Below are positions 18,059 to 26,282 of a stretch of 64,000 nucleotides of DNA, in pieces (the stretch's first letter is position 1; every line of letters begins with the position of its first letter). The notes beneath the pieces were generated by a model. That model was given only the letters and a program-made list of their open reading frames with translations. It did not search any database and had not been told where the DNA came from. The DNA comes from Agrobacterium rosae (GTDB lineage Bacteria; Pseudomonadota; Alphaproteobacteria; Rhizobiales; Rhizobiaceae). The position numbers and the translations under genes were made by a program. Where the stretch lies: assembly GCF_002915175.1 (NCBI RefSeq), contig NZ_NXEJ01000009.1, forward strand, positions 62,001 to 126,000, read 5' to 3'.

Positions 18059-18880
18059 ATGCTGATCGACGCCCACCAGCATTTCTGGCTTTTGAAGGAC
18101 CGCGGCGGCCAATGGCCGCCGCCATCCCTGGAGGCCATCTACAGGGATTTTCTTCCTGACGATCTGTTGCCATTGATGCAGCAGGCGGGCGTAACCGGTA
18201 CGGTGCTGGTCCAGACGATGGAAACGGCTGCTGATACGGATTTTATGTTGGCACTGGCCGACAAGCATTCTTTCATCAAAGGCGTGGTCGGCTGGGTCGA
18301 TATGAAGGCACCGGATGCCTCTGAACAGATTGCCAGCCGCGCAGCCTATCCCGCTTTCAAGGGTGTGCGACCGATGTTGCAGGACATCGCCAATGTCAGC
18401 TGGATAGAAGATCCGGCCCTCGATCCGGCTGTTGCAGCCTTGATCGATCACGGCCTTGTTTTCGATGCGCTGGTCCTCCCTCAACATTTGCCGCATTTGC
18501 TTGCCTTTGCGACCCGCCACACCGGGCTCCCGATCGTCATTGATCACGGCGCAAAGCCTTTGATTGCCAGTGGACATTACAGCAATTGGCGCAAGGATAT
18601 GACGGCCTTGGCGGCCCTTCCCCATGTCCATTGCAAGCTTTCAGGTCTGCTGACCGAGCGTGGTGATCAAAAGCCTGAGGCAGTGAGACCCTATGCTGAA
18701 ACCATTGTCGAGCTGTTCGGTACTGGACGGGTGATGTTTGGCAGTGACTGGCCTGTGTTGCGGTTGGCTGGCGATTATCAGGCGTGGCTGGATTTCAGCC
18801 GTGACATTGTGCCTGCCGCCGACCATGTTGCGGTGTTTGGCGGCAATGCCGTGCATTTTTATTCTCTTTCTGACAGGTGA
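18059..18880 (+). CDS. amidohydrolase 2 family lactonase, probable L-fuconolactonase
   Basis: The 273-residue TIM-barrel hydrolase (COG3618 type) begins MLIDAHQHFW with the metal-type HxH motif, continues with GWVDMKAP and FKGVRPMLQD, and ends with MFGSDWPVLRL carrying the conserved aspartate and FGGNAVHFYSL. Relatives open L-fucono-, L-rhamnono- or 4-sulfomuconolactones. It starts two bases after the dehydrogenase stop and ends three bases before the next start, so the three genes are tightly coupled. In the proposed route it converts the aldonolactone to the aldonate. Confidence 0.88.
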   Translation: MLIDAHQHFWLLKDRGGQWPPPSLEAIYRDFLPDDLLPLMQQAGVTGTVLVQTMETAADTDFMLALADKHSFIKGVVGWVDMKAPDASEQIASRAAYPAFKGVRPMLQDIANVSWIEDPALDPAVAALIDHGLVFDALVLPQHLPHLLAFATRHTGLPIVIDHGAKPLIASGHYSNWRKDMTALAALPHVHCKLSGLLTERGDQKPEAVRPYAETIVELFGTGRVMFGSDWPVLRLAGDYQAWLDFSRDIVPAADHVAVFGGNAVHFYSLSDR

Positions 18881-18883
18881 CAT

Positions 18884-19894
18884 ATGCTGGCGATTTTTTG
18901 CGATAAGCCCGGGCTTCTATCGGCCAAGGAACTGCCCAAGCCGCATCGCGGCGAGGGTGAAGTTCTCGTGCGTATCCGCCGGATCGGTGTCTGCGGCACG
19001 GATTTGCATATCTTCACCGGCAATCAGCCTTACCTGTCCTACCCCCGCATCATGGGGCATGAATTGTCCGGTACGGTGGAAGAGGCACCGGATGGAAGCG
19101 CGCTGTCTGCTGGCGATATCGTCACCATCATTCCCTACATTTCCTGTGGCCATTGCAGCGCTTGCCTGAAAGGTAAGAGCAATTGCTGCCGCAACATCGG
19201 CGTACTGGGCGTACACCGCGATGGTGGCATGTTGGAATATCTGAGTGTACCGCAGCAATTCGTATTGAAGGCCGAGGGTCTCAGCCTCGATCAGGCGGCG
19301 ATGACGGAATTTCTAGCCATCGGCGCACATGCGGTCCGTCGTGGTGCGGTCAAGGCGGATCAGCATGTGCTGATCGTCGGTGCCGGACCCATCGGCATGG
19401 CCGTTGCCGTTTTCGCGGTGTTGAATGGCAGTGTGGTGACGATGATCGACAGCCGCGAAGACCGGTTGGCGTTCTGCAAAGACCAACTGGGCGTCTCGAA
19501 TGTCGTCATCCTTGGCGAGGGTGACAAGGATCAACTATCCAAGATCACCGGCGGTGATTTCTTCGACGCAGTGTTTGATGCCACCGGCAATCCGAAAGCC
19601 ATGGAGCGTGGCTTTTCCTTCGTCGGCCATGGCGGTTCCTATGTGCTGGTATCGATCGTCGCCAGCGATATCAGCTTCAATGATCCCGAATTTCACAAGC
19701 GTGAAACCACGTTGCTGGGCAGCCGCAACGCGACGCTGGAGGATTTCGAAGTGGTGCTCGAGGCGCAACGTTCCGGCAAGGTACCCGAAGCGCTGATTAC
19801 CCACCGCATGACACTGGTCGACGTTCCCGCCCGTTTTGCCGACCTGACCAACCCAAAGGCCGGTGTCATCAAAGGCATGGTGGAAGTCGTCTGA
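18884..19894 (+). CDS. zinc-dependent alcohol dehydrogenase, sugar-acid type
   Basis: A 336-residue medium-chain dehydrogenase. Catalytic zinc ligands are expected at C37 (GVCGTDLHIF) and H59-E60 (GHE); structural zinc cysteines cluster in CGHCSACLKGKSNCC. The nucleotide-binding glycines are in VGAGPIGMAVAVFA, with D in MIDSRED suggesting NAD preference. It resembles L-galactonate 5-dehydrogenase and L-threonine-type dehydrogenases. In this island it may oxidise 2-keto-3-deoxy-L-fuconate at C4, or L-galactonate at C5; the second option would fit with the UxaA-type hydratase, but the intervening UxaB reductase is absent. It begins three bases after the lactonase. Confidence 0.85.
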   Translation: MLAIFCDKPGLLSAKELPKPHRGEGEVLVRIRRIGVCGTDLHIFTGNQPYLSYPRIMGHELSGTVEEAPDGSALSAGDIVTIIPYISCGHCSACLKGKSNCCRNIGVLGVHRDGGMLEYLSVPQQFVLKAEGLSLDQAAMTEFLAIGAHAVRRGAVKADQHVLIVGAGPIGMAVAVFAVLNGSVVTMIDSREDRLAFCKDQLGVSNVVILGEGDKDQLSKITGGDFFDAVFDATGNPKAMERGFSFVGHGGSYVLVSIVASDISFNDPEFHKRETTLLGSRNATLEDFEVVLEAQRSGKVPEALITHRMTLVDVPARFADLTNPKAGVIKGMVEVV

Positions 19895-19943
19895 GACCTG
19901 CAACAACAAAGACATTCTGTGACCCCTGACTGCGAGTGAGGCC

Positions 19944-21221
19944 ATGACCAAGATTACCGATCTGCGCGTTTTCGATTTGCGCTTTCCCACCTCGCAAAGC
20001 CTCGATGGCTCGGATGCGATGAACCCCGATCCGGATTATTCCGCCGCCTATGTCATTCTCGATACCGATGATGCCGCCTTGAAAGGCCATGGTCTGACCT
20101 TCACCATTGGCCGAGGCAACGAGATTTGCTGCATGGCCATCGAAGCTATGCGGCATCTGGTTGTCGGTACTGATCTTTCCACCGTGGTGGAAAATCCCGG
20201 CAAATATTGGCGGCATCTGACGGGTGATAGCCAGCTACGCTGGATCGGACCGGACAAGGGTGCCATGCATCTGGCCACAGGTGCCGTCGTCAATGCCGTG
20301 TGGGATTTGCTGGCAAAACAGGCGGGTAAGCCGGTCTGGCAACTGGTGGCCGATATGAGCCCTGAGCAGATCGCCGATATCGTTGATTACCGTTATCTGA
20401 CAGACGTACTGACGCGCGACGATGCGCTGGCGATTTTGAAAAAAGCCGAAGCCGGTAAGGCAGAGCGTATCGAAATCCTGAAAAAAGAGGGTTACGCCTG
20501 CTATACCACCTCTGCTGGCTGGCTGGGGTACGGCGATGAGAAACTGCGCCGTCTGTGCCAGGAAGCTATTGATGCCGGCTTCAACCACGTTAAGATGAAG
20601 GTTGGGCGTGATCTCGAAGACGACATCCGTCGCCTGACCATCGCCCGCGAGGTGATCGGCCCCGACCGCTATCTGATGATCGATGCCAACCAAGTATGGG
20701 AAGTCGATCAGGCCATCGAGTGGGTCAATAAGCTCGCTTTCGCCAATCCCTTCTTCATCGAAGAGCCGACCAGCCCGGACGATATTGCCGGCCACCGGAA
20801 AATTCGCGAGGCGATTGGCTCGGTCAAGGTCGCGACCGGTGAAATGTGCCAGAACCGTATCATGTTCAAGCAGTTCATCGCCGAAGGTGCGATTGACGTC
20901 GTGCAGATCGACAGCTGCCGAATGGGTGGTCTCAACGAAGTGCTGGCCGTCTTGCTGATCGCCGCGAAATACGGCCTGCCCGTCTGGCCGCATGCCGGTG
21001 GCGTCGGACTCTGCGAATATGTGCAGCACCTGTCGATGATCGATTATTTGGTCGTATCAGGCACCAAGGAAGGCCGCGTGATCGAATATGTCGACCATCT
21101 GCACGAGCATTTCATCGAGCCCTGCGACATCAAGGATGCGGCTTACATGCCGCCAAAAATGGCGGGTTTTTCGATTGAGATGAAGCCGGAATCGATTGAG
21201 GCTTATTTGTTCAGGGGGTAA
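19944..21221 (+). CDS. fucD: L-fuconate dehydratase-like enolase superfamily enzyme
   Basis: The 425-residue protein belongs to the mandelate racemase branch of the enolase superfamily and matches fuconate dehydratase in length and motifs. KMK at residues 217-219 supplies the base in the HVKMKVGRD stretch. Metal ligands are expected at MIDANQ (D near 247), FIEEP (near 273) and TGEMCQNR (near 299). The histidine of WPHAGGVGLCEY lies near residue 350. It dehydrates L-fuconate to 2-keto-3-deoxy-L-fuconate. It follows the dehydrogenase gene by 49 bases, ends the plus-strand sugar operon, and converges on cobC across a very large hairpin. Confidence 0.9.
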   Translation: MTKITDLRVFDLRFPTSQSLDGSDAMNPDPDYSAAYVILDTDDAALKGHGLTFTIGRGNEICCMAIEAMRHLVVGTDLSTVVENPGKYWRHLTGDSQLRWIGPDKGAMHLATGAVVNAVWDLLAKQAGKPVWQLVADMSPEQIADIVDYRYLTDVLTRDDALAILKKAEAGKAERIEILKKEGYACYTTSAGWLGYGDEKLRRLCQEAIDAGFNHVKMKVGRDLEDDIRRLTIAREVIGPDRYLMIDANQVWEVDQAIEWVNKLAFANPFFIEEPTSPDDIAGHRKIREAIGSVKVATGEMCQNRIMFKQFIAEGAIDVVQIDSCRMGGLNEVLAVLLIAAKYGLPVWPHAGGVGLCEYVQHLSMIDYLVVSGTKEGRVIEYVDHLHEHFIEPCDIKDAAYMPPKMAGFSIEMKPESIEAYLFRG

Positions 21222-21251
21222 GACGTGACGAGTTCGCCGCCCCTCACCGTC

Positions 21252-21346
21252 ATCCTCGGGCTTGACCCGAGGATCTAACGAACCCCGACGTCAAACGTGG
21301 TCAGATCCTCGGGTCAAGCCCGAGGATCTGACCACGTTTGACGTCG
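21252..21346. repeat. two-palindrome interspersed repeat (RIME-like), copy B, with a 28-bp perfect stem
   Basis: The first hairpin is ATCCTCGGG-CTTGA-CCCGAGGAT (21252-21274). The second is exceptional: bases 21286-21313 and 21319-21346 are perfect reverse complements over 28 bp around the 5-base loop TCAAG. The common core GATCCTCGGG lies at the stem top, and the lower stem contains ACGTC and ACGTGGTC. The element sits exactly between the convergent fucD-like and cobC genes and would serve as a two-way terminator. Confidence 0.85.
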
Positions 21347-21367
21347 AATGGAATAATTTACGGCAAA

Positions 21368-22396
21368 CTAAAAGCTACTAAGCGCTGCTTCGAGCCTTAC
21401 CCACTCGGCCTCTTCTCCCGGAAGACCAAACCGCATATCAGCGGGTCTTTCATCAAAGATGCGCGTCAGAATGCCGTGTTGCATCAGGTGGACAAACAGG
21501 CGTGGCACCCGCTCATCGCGAACAAGGGTGAAGAGCGACGTACCCCCAGCGATGGTCAAACCGGTTTTTCTCAGCATCTCGTTCAGCCGTGCCGACTCAT
21601 CCTTTAGCCGGAGTCTCATGGCTTCCCGCCAAGGCTTGTCCGCCAGCGCTTCCGTCGCAATGTGCAAAGCCGGGCCGGACACGGCCCACGGTCCCAGTCG
21701 TGCTTCGAGGTCTGCGGCAATGTCGGGGTGGGCGATGGAGAAGCCGAGGCGGACGCCTGCCATGCCGTAAAACTTGCCGAAGGAGCGCAAGACGACGAGG
21801 CTGTTTGAGGTCGCCCCGTCAGCGATACTTTCGGCGCATCCGGTTTCGATGAAGGCTTCATCGACCACAAGCAATCCATCTTTTTTGCGCATGGCGTCAG
21901 CCAGTGCCAGCAAGGGTGCACGCTCTATCACCCGCCCATCTGGATTGTTTGGGTTGATAACAACCACGTAATCGAAAGCAATGAGGTCCTCGATATCAGA
22001 GACTTCAGTGACAGAAAGCCCGGCTATGCGGGCGGTGCGGGCGTGTTCGGCATAGGCGGGAGACAGCACGCCGCACGTTTGCCCGCCTTTCTGGACGGCC
22101 AATTGCGCCAGCAACGGCATCAGCATTTGGGTGCCGGGAGCAGCTACGACGTGCGCTGCGGAGGGTGCACCAAACGCCGCTGATGCGACATCTTTCAATT
22201 TTTCCACTGCACTTGGTTCCGGCAGTCGGGCAAACGCGCTGGCGGGAATGGGCGAATGCGGGTAGGAGTGCGGATTGATCCCGGTGGAAAGATCGATCCA
22301 GGGTTCGGGTGCCTGTGGATAAAGCTGGCGCGCGTATCCTAGGTTGCCCCCATGGCGGATCGCCGGTTGCGCTTTTTCTGGTACCCTCTCGCCCAT
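21368..22396 (-). CDS. cobC: threonine-phosphate decarboxylase CobC
   Basis: CobC makes (R)-1-amino-2-propanol phosphate for the cobalamin side chain. The 342-residue fold-type I PLP enzyme shows WIDLSTGINPHSYP near the N-terminus, VVINPNNPDGRV, VVDEAFIE and the PLP lysine in LVVLRSFGKFYGMAGVRLGF. The ATG start occupies 22394-22396 on the minus strand. Its complement overlaps the ATG of cobD (22395-22397), so a single CATG starts both genes. No strong ribosome site is visible before it. Confidence 0.93.
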   Translation of the reverse strand: MGERVPEKAQPAIRHGGNLGYARQLYPQAPEPWIDLSTGINPHSYPHSPIPASAFARLPEPSAVEKLKDVASAAFGAPSAAHVVAAPGTQMLMPLLAQLAVQKGGQTCGVLSPAYAEHARTARIAGLSVTEVSDIEDLIAFDYVVVINPNNPDGRVIERAPLLALADAMRKKDGLLVVDEAFIETGCAESIADGATSNSLVVLRSFGKFYGMAGVRLGFSIAHPDIAADLEARLGPWAVSGPALHIATEALADKPWREAMRLRLKDESARLNEMLRKTGLTIAGGTSLFTLVRDERVPRLFVHLMQHGILTRIFDERPADMRFGLPGEEAEWVRLEAALSSF

Positions 22397-23360
22397 GTTC
22401 TTCGCTCTCGCTTTCCTGTCCGTGCTGATCGAACGCCTTGTCGGCTATCCCGACTGGCTGTTCAAGCGCATCGGCCATCCCGTGACATGGATCGGTTCGC
22501 TTATCGCCCTCCTCGATAAAAAATGGAACCGGGAGAGTGATTCATTTTCGCGTCGCAAGGGCATGGGTGTGGCCGCACTGATCATTTTTCTGGGGTCGGC
22601 GGTGCTGATTGCTTGGGTGTTGCAATCAACGCTTCTATGGCTTCCTCTTGGTCTGTTGATCTTGGCGGTGTTTGGTGCATCTCTGCCTGCGCAGAAAAGC
22701 CTGGAGCAGCATGTTGCGGCCGTGGCCCTTGCTCTAGAGCGTGATGGCGTCGAAGGTGGCCGCAAGGCGGTGTCGATGATCGTGGGGCGTGATCCGGAAA
22801 AGCTGGATGAAGCCGCCGTGTGCCGGGCGGCTATAGAAAGTCTGGCAGAAAATTTTTCCGATGGCATCGTTGCACCCTCGCTCTGGCTCGGCCTTCTGGG
22901 GCTTGCCGGCGGCACAGGATACAAGGCGATCAACACGGCAGACAGCATGATCGGCCATCGCTCACCCCGCCATGAGGCCTTCGGCTGGGCCTCTGCGCGG
23001 CTGGATGATCTCGTCAACCTTCCCGCTTCGCGCCTTACTGGCTTACTTTTCGTTCTGTCTGCTTTTTTTGTGAAAGGTGCGTCGCCGCGCGAGAGCATGA
23101 ATGCCGTTTTTCGCGATGCGCCGCATCATCGCTCGCCCAATGCCGGATGGCCGGAGGCAGCGCTTGCCGGAGCACTTGGATTTGCGCTCGCCGGTCCCCG
23201 CTCCTACGGCGGGCAGATGATCGAGGCACGGTTCATGGGCGAAGGCGGGCGACGGGATTTGACCGCCGCCGATATTCGTCAGGCCTTGAAACTGACCCGT
23301 GTCGCCGATGCCATGTTGATTTGTCTCTTCGGCGCACTCGCCGTTGTCATCGCGCTATAG
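22395..23360 (+). CDS. cobD: adenosylcobinamide-phosphate synthase CobD (CbiB)
   Basis: CobD attaches the aminopropanol (phosphate) arm to cobyric acid in the membrane. The 321-residue product has several hydrophobic helices ([49 protein letters not shown]) and the conserved stretches [36 protein letters not shown] and [11 protein letters not shown] 22395 is chosen over an in-frame upstream GTG at 22344 because family similarity begins with the hydrophobic helix. The gene shares its start CATG with divergent cobC and overlaps the end of convergent cobQ by 14 bases. Confidence 0.95.
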   Translation: MFFALAFLSVLIERLVGYPDWLFKRIGHPVTWIGSLIALLDKKWNRESDSFSRRKGMGVAALIIFLGSAVLIAWVLQSTLLWLPLGLLILAVFGASLPAQKSLEQHVAAVALALERDGVEGGRKAVSMIVGRDPEKLDEAAVCRAAIESLAENFSDGIVAPSLWLGLLGLAGGTGYKAINTADSMIGHRSPRHEAFGWASARLDDLVNLPASRLTGLLFVLSAFFVKGASPRESMNAVFRDAPHHRSPNAGWPEAALAGALGFALAGPRSYGGQMIEARFMGEGGRRDLTAADIRQALKLTRVADAMLICLFGALAVVIAL

Positions 23361-24804
23361 CCCATAAGGCATCCAGATTGAGATGGCGCTCCATATGGTC
23401 AGCCAACCTGTCCAGAACGGCATTCACTTGCTGTTCGTAATTGAGCGTCGAACTTTCGCTGCCCAGCCGCTTCAGCCAGGCACTGCGCTGAGTATCATCA
23501 GCAAACAGGCCGTGCATATAGGTGCCGAAGACGCGACCATCCGTTGAAATCGCGCCGTCTTTTTGGTCGCCAATAGTAGAGAACGGGCGGATGACATCCG
23601 CTCCCTCGGTTATTCCAACATGCATTTCATAGCCGGAGAAGGATATTCCGTCGAAGCTCTGGCCGGTGACAGAGATGAGCCGTTTATCGCCGGTCAGGAC
23701 GGTGTCAACATTCAACAATCCTAACCCGTCTACCGTGAGATTTACGCCTTCGATGCCCTCTGGATCAGCCACGGTGTTGCCCAGCATCTGGTAGCCACCA
23801 CAAAGGCCGAGAACATAGCCGCCTCGGCGCAGATGCGCTTTGATATCGACATCGAAACTTGAGCTTTTCAGCGTGGTCAGGTCAGCGATTGTTGACTTCG
23901 AGCCGCAAAGAAGCACCAATGCGCAATCTGCTGGAATGACATCACCCGGCCGCACGCGAATCAGTTCGACATCGGGCTCAGCCTCCAGCGGGTCGAGGTC
24001 ATCGAAGTTGGAGATATGCGGCAGGATGGGAACCGCGATGCGGATTTTCGCGCCCGGTTTGCGCTGTTCCGGTGCGGTCAAACCCAGTGCATCTTCGGCG
24101 GGCAAGCGGCTGGCGTCGGCAAAATGGGGCAGAAGACCAATCGGGCTCCAGCCGGTTTTATCCTGGATGATGCGCATGCCGTCATCGAACAGGCTTGGAT
24201 CACCTCTGAAACGATTGACGATGAAGCCTTGGATCATCGCCGCATCTTCTGCATCCAGAACTGTTTTCGTGCCCACAAGGCTGGCGATGACGCCACCGCG
24301 ATCGATATCGCCGATGAGGATGACAGGCGCATCCGCGGCCCGGGCAAAGCCCATATTGGCAATGTCGTTGGCGCGAAGATTGACTTCCGATGCGCTGCCC
24401 GCACCCTCCACCAGAACCAGGTCGGCTTTGGCTTTCAGATGCTCGAAACTTTCCAGCACACACGGCATCAGGCCCGCTTTCATGTGCTGGTAATCTGCCG
24501 CCTTGGCGTTGCCGATGACCTTGCCCTGCACCACCACCTGCGCGCCGGTCTCGCTTTGCGGCTTTAGCAGCACCGGGTTCATATGCACGGAAAGGGCAAC
24601 ACCCGCCGCCCGCGCCTGCAAGGCCTGCGCCCTGCCGATTTCACCACCATCTGCGGTAACGGCGGCGTTGTTGGACATGTTTTGCGGCTTGAACGGCATG
24701 ACGGAAAGGCCACGGCGGGTGAACGCACGGGCAAGCCCCGCCACCATTAGTGACTTGCCGACGTCAGATCCGGTACCCTGAAACATCAAAACGCGCGCTG
24801 TCAT
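23347..24804 (-). CDS. cobQ: cobyric acid synthase CobQ
   Basis: CobQ amidates the b, d, e and g side chains of adenosylcobyrinic acid a,c-diamide, using ATP and glutamine. The 485-residue protein shows the synthetase P-loop region [27 protein letters not shown], and the C-terminal class I glutamine amidotransferase part with the catalytic cysteine in [11 protein letters not shown] and GTYMHGLF near the end. ATG 24804 is used rather than the TTG one codon upstream. It lies three bases behind cobO, so the two are co-transcribed, and its 3' end overlaps cobD. Confidence 0.96.
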   Translation of the reverse strand: MTARVLMFQGTGSDVGKSLMVAGLARAFTRRGLSVMPFKPQNMSNNAAVTADGGEIGRAQALQARAAGVALSVHMNPVLLKPQSETGAQVVVQGKVIGNAKAADYQHMKAGLMPCVLESFEHLKAKADLVLVEGAGSASEVNLRANDIANMGFARAADAPVILIGDIDRGGVIASLVGTKTVLDAEDAAMIQGFIVNRFRGDPSLFDDGMRIIQDKTGWSPIGLLPHFADASRLPAEDALGLTAPEQRKPGAKIRIAVPILPHISNFDDLDPLEAEPDVELIRVRPGDVIPADCALVLLCGSKSTIADLTTLKSSSFDVDIKAHLRRGGYVLGLCGGYQMLGNTVADPEGIEGVNLTVDGLGLLNVDTVLTGDKRLISVTGQSFDGISFSGYEMHVGITEGADVIRPFSTIGDQKDGAISTDGRVFGTYMHGLFADDTQRSAWLKRLGSESSTLNYEQQVNAVLDRLADHMERHLNLDALWAIAR

Positions 24805-24807
24805 CAA

Positions 24808-25425
24808 TTAAAACTCGATGCCGGACTGGGCTTTGACGCCCGCTTTGAAGTGATGCTTCACCAGCGTCATTTCCGTCACCATATCAGCGGCATCGATCAG
24901 CGCCGGCTTGGCGTTACGACCAGTGACCATGACATGCAGCTCCGGACGGCGGTTTTGCAACGCTGCCACCACTTCATCCAGCGGTAGGTAATCGTAACGC
25001 AATGCGATATTGAGCTCATCGAGCACCACCAAGCCAATCGTTTCATCGGCCATCAGTGTCTTTGCCTCTTGCCACGCTTTCGTGGCAGCTGCGACATCGC
25101 GTTTGAGATCCTGGGTGTCCCACGTGAAACCTTCACCCATGGTGCGCCACTCCACACGGTCGCCAAACAGGGCCAGCGCCTGCTGCTCGCCAGTGGACCA
25201 TGCGCCCTTGATGAACTGCACGATGCCGACGCGTCTGTTGGTGCCCAGCATGCGCAGCGCAAGTCCGAAGGCTGCGGTGGACTTGCCTTTGCCCGGGCCG
25301 GTATTGACCATCAGCAGACCTTTTTCGATGGTCTTTTCCGAGACCTCCGCGTCTTGAACGGCTTTGCGATTGGCCATTTTGGCGCGATGGCGTTCGGCCT
25401 CGCTGTCGCTGATATCGCGGTTCAT
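24808..25425 (-). CDS. cobO: cob(I)yrinic acid a,c-diamide adenosyltransferase CobO (BtuR type)
   Basis: CobO transfers the adenosyl group from ATP to the reduced corrin cobalt. The 205-residue product has the CobA/BtuR P-loop TGPGKGKSTAAFGLALR at about residues 42-58, QFIKGAWSTGE, and VVLDELNIALRYDYL. It is the first gene of the minus-strand cobO-cobQ pair, with an AAGGA ribosome site before ATG 25425. It diverges from the riboswitch-controlled operon; no riboswitch is seen on its own side of the 120-bp upstream gap. A weak parS-like sequence inside it (25116-25131) is probably chance. Confidence 0.96.
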   Translation of the reverse strand: MNRDISDSEAERHRAKMANRKAVQDAEVSEKTIEKGLLMVNTGPGKGKSTAAFGLALRMLGTNRRVGIVQFIKGAWSTGEQQALALFGDRVEWRTMGEGFTWDTQDLKRDVAAATKAWQEAKTLMADETIGLVVLDELNIALRYDYLPLDEVVAALQNRRPELHVMVTGRNAKPALIDAADMVTEMTLVKHHFKAGVKAQSGIEF

Positions 25426-25506
25426 GGCGTCTTATCCTTCCGGCGCATGTTTTTTCGAAGCGGCGACTATAGTCAAATCCGTTCTCACGGCAATCATGGA
25501 GCGGCA

Positions 25507-25536
25507 TTGACACTCCAGCACCGCAGGGCATAAGGA
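25507..25536 (+). promoter_or_regulatory. sigma-70-type promoter of the cobalamin operon
   Basis: TTGACA (25507-25512) is followed after 18 bases by TAAGGA (25531-25536). The expected transcription start near 25543 coincides with the first base of the riboswitch stem, which supports the assignment. The -10 element is imperfect; CATAAG two bases earlier is an alternative. Confidence 0.6.
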
Positions 25537-25541
25537 TTAAG

Positions 25542-25740
25542 AACTGACGGTCTTTTTCCGGCAACGGGAAAAGCTAAGAGGGAACACGGTTCAATTCGCT
25601 ATGCGGACCAATCCGTGGCTGCCCCCGCAACTGTAAGCGGTGAGCCCGCGCCAAAAGCCACTGGACATGTTGTCCGGGAAGGCGGCGCAAGGGCGTTCTT
25701 CACACTGCGAGCCAGGAGACCTGCCGTTTCAGGAAAACGT
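25542..25740 (+). ncRNA. cobalamin (B12) riboswitch
   Basis: The plus strand carries the hallmark elements in order: GGGAACACGGTTC near 25580, GGCTGCCCCCGCAACTGTAAGCGGTGAG (two conserved blocks, 25617-25644), GCCACTGG near 25657, GGGAAGGC near 25676, and the B12 box AGCCAGGAGACCTGCC near 25710-25725. The outer stem is formed by CTGACGG and a matching CCGTTTCAG. Adenosylcobalamin binding is known to lower expression of such operons. The downstream genes are DUF1636, cobW, cobN and further cob genes. No T-rich terminator is evident after it, so control at ribosome binding is possible. Confidence 0.95.
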
Positions 25741-25883
25741 CTGCCGGGCGGGGTGCTCCGGTCAGTCGGTCTTGTCGAACAGCGAAGCGTGCCTCGGCGC
25801 GTGGCGTTTTTCGATATCCGCACCCCAGAGAATTTGCAGGCGCGGAAAGCTTAATCTTGGATATAACATCGACATCCCCAGCC
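25741..25883 (+). other. leader between riboswitch and first gene
   Basis: About 140 bases separate the B12 box from the DUF1636 start. They contain CCGGGCGGGGTGCTCCGG near 25744, which can fold into a short GC hairpin, and a GGCGTTTTTCG near 25803, neither of which is a convincing terminator. The stretch probably holds the expression platform. Confidence 0.4.
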
Positions 25884-26282
25884 ATGACGGCGGAGCCCGA
25901 ACGCGAAACGTCCAGTGGCGTCGTCGTTTTCGTGTGCCGCAGCTGTCGCGATGAAGCCGATCCCAATATAGAACCCCGTCCCGGTGCCACACTTGCGCAG
26001 GCTGCAGTCGCGCTTGGTCGCACTGAAGGTGTCGAGGTGCGTAGCGTCAATTGCCTTGCCAATTGCAAGCGAGGCCTGAGTGCGGCGATGCGCAGCGCCG
26101 ACGGTTGGTCTTATATGTTTGGTTCGCTGACCGCAGACGATGCCGCCGACCTGATGGTCGGTGCGCGTCTTCTGGCCACGGCACCGGATGGCCTGATGCC
26201 ATGGCGCGGACGGCCTAACAGTTTGAAGCGTGGCTTGGTTGCCCGCATTCCCCCTTTGCATTTTACCGAGGAGACATCATGA
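25884..26282 (+). CDS. DUF1636 thioredoxin-like iron-sulfur or metal-binding protein
   Basis: A 132-residue protein with cysteines C18-x2-C21 (VCRSCRDEAD) and C57-x3-C61 (NCLANCKRG), the pattern of thioredoxin-fold [2Fe-2S] ferredoxins. DUF1636 genes are regularly found beside cobW and cobN in alphaproteobacteria; a role in cobalt delivery or redox support is inferred and unproven. ATG 25884 is used; TTG 25857 is an in-frame alternative and neither has a clear ribosome site, which may fit riboswitch control of initiation. The stop overlaps the cobW start by four bases (ATGA). Confidence 0.88.
   Translation: MTAEPERETSSGVVVFVCRSCRDEADPNIEPRPGATLAQAAVALGRTEGVEVRSVNCLANCKRGLSAAMRSADGWSYMFGSLTADDAADLMVGARLLATAPDGLMPWRGRPNSLKRGLVARIPPLHFTEETS

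Noticed and set aside
25116-25131. parS-like TGTCCCACGTGAAACC inside cobO
   Set aside because: It has three mismatches to the perfect site in this window and lies in a conserved coding segment (around the codons for HVGHTW-like residues on the other strand), so chance and coding constraint explain it.
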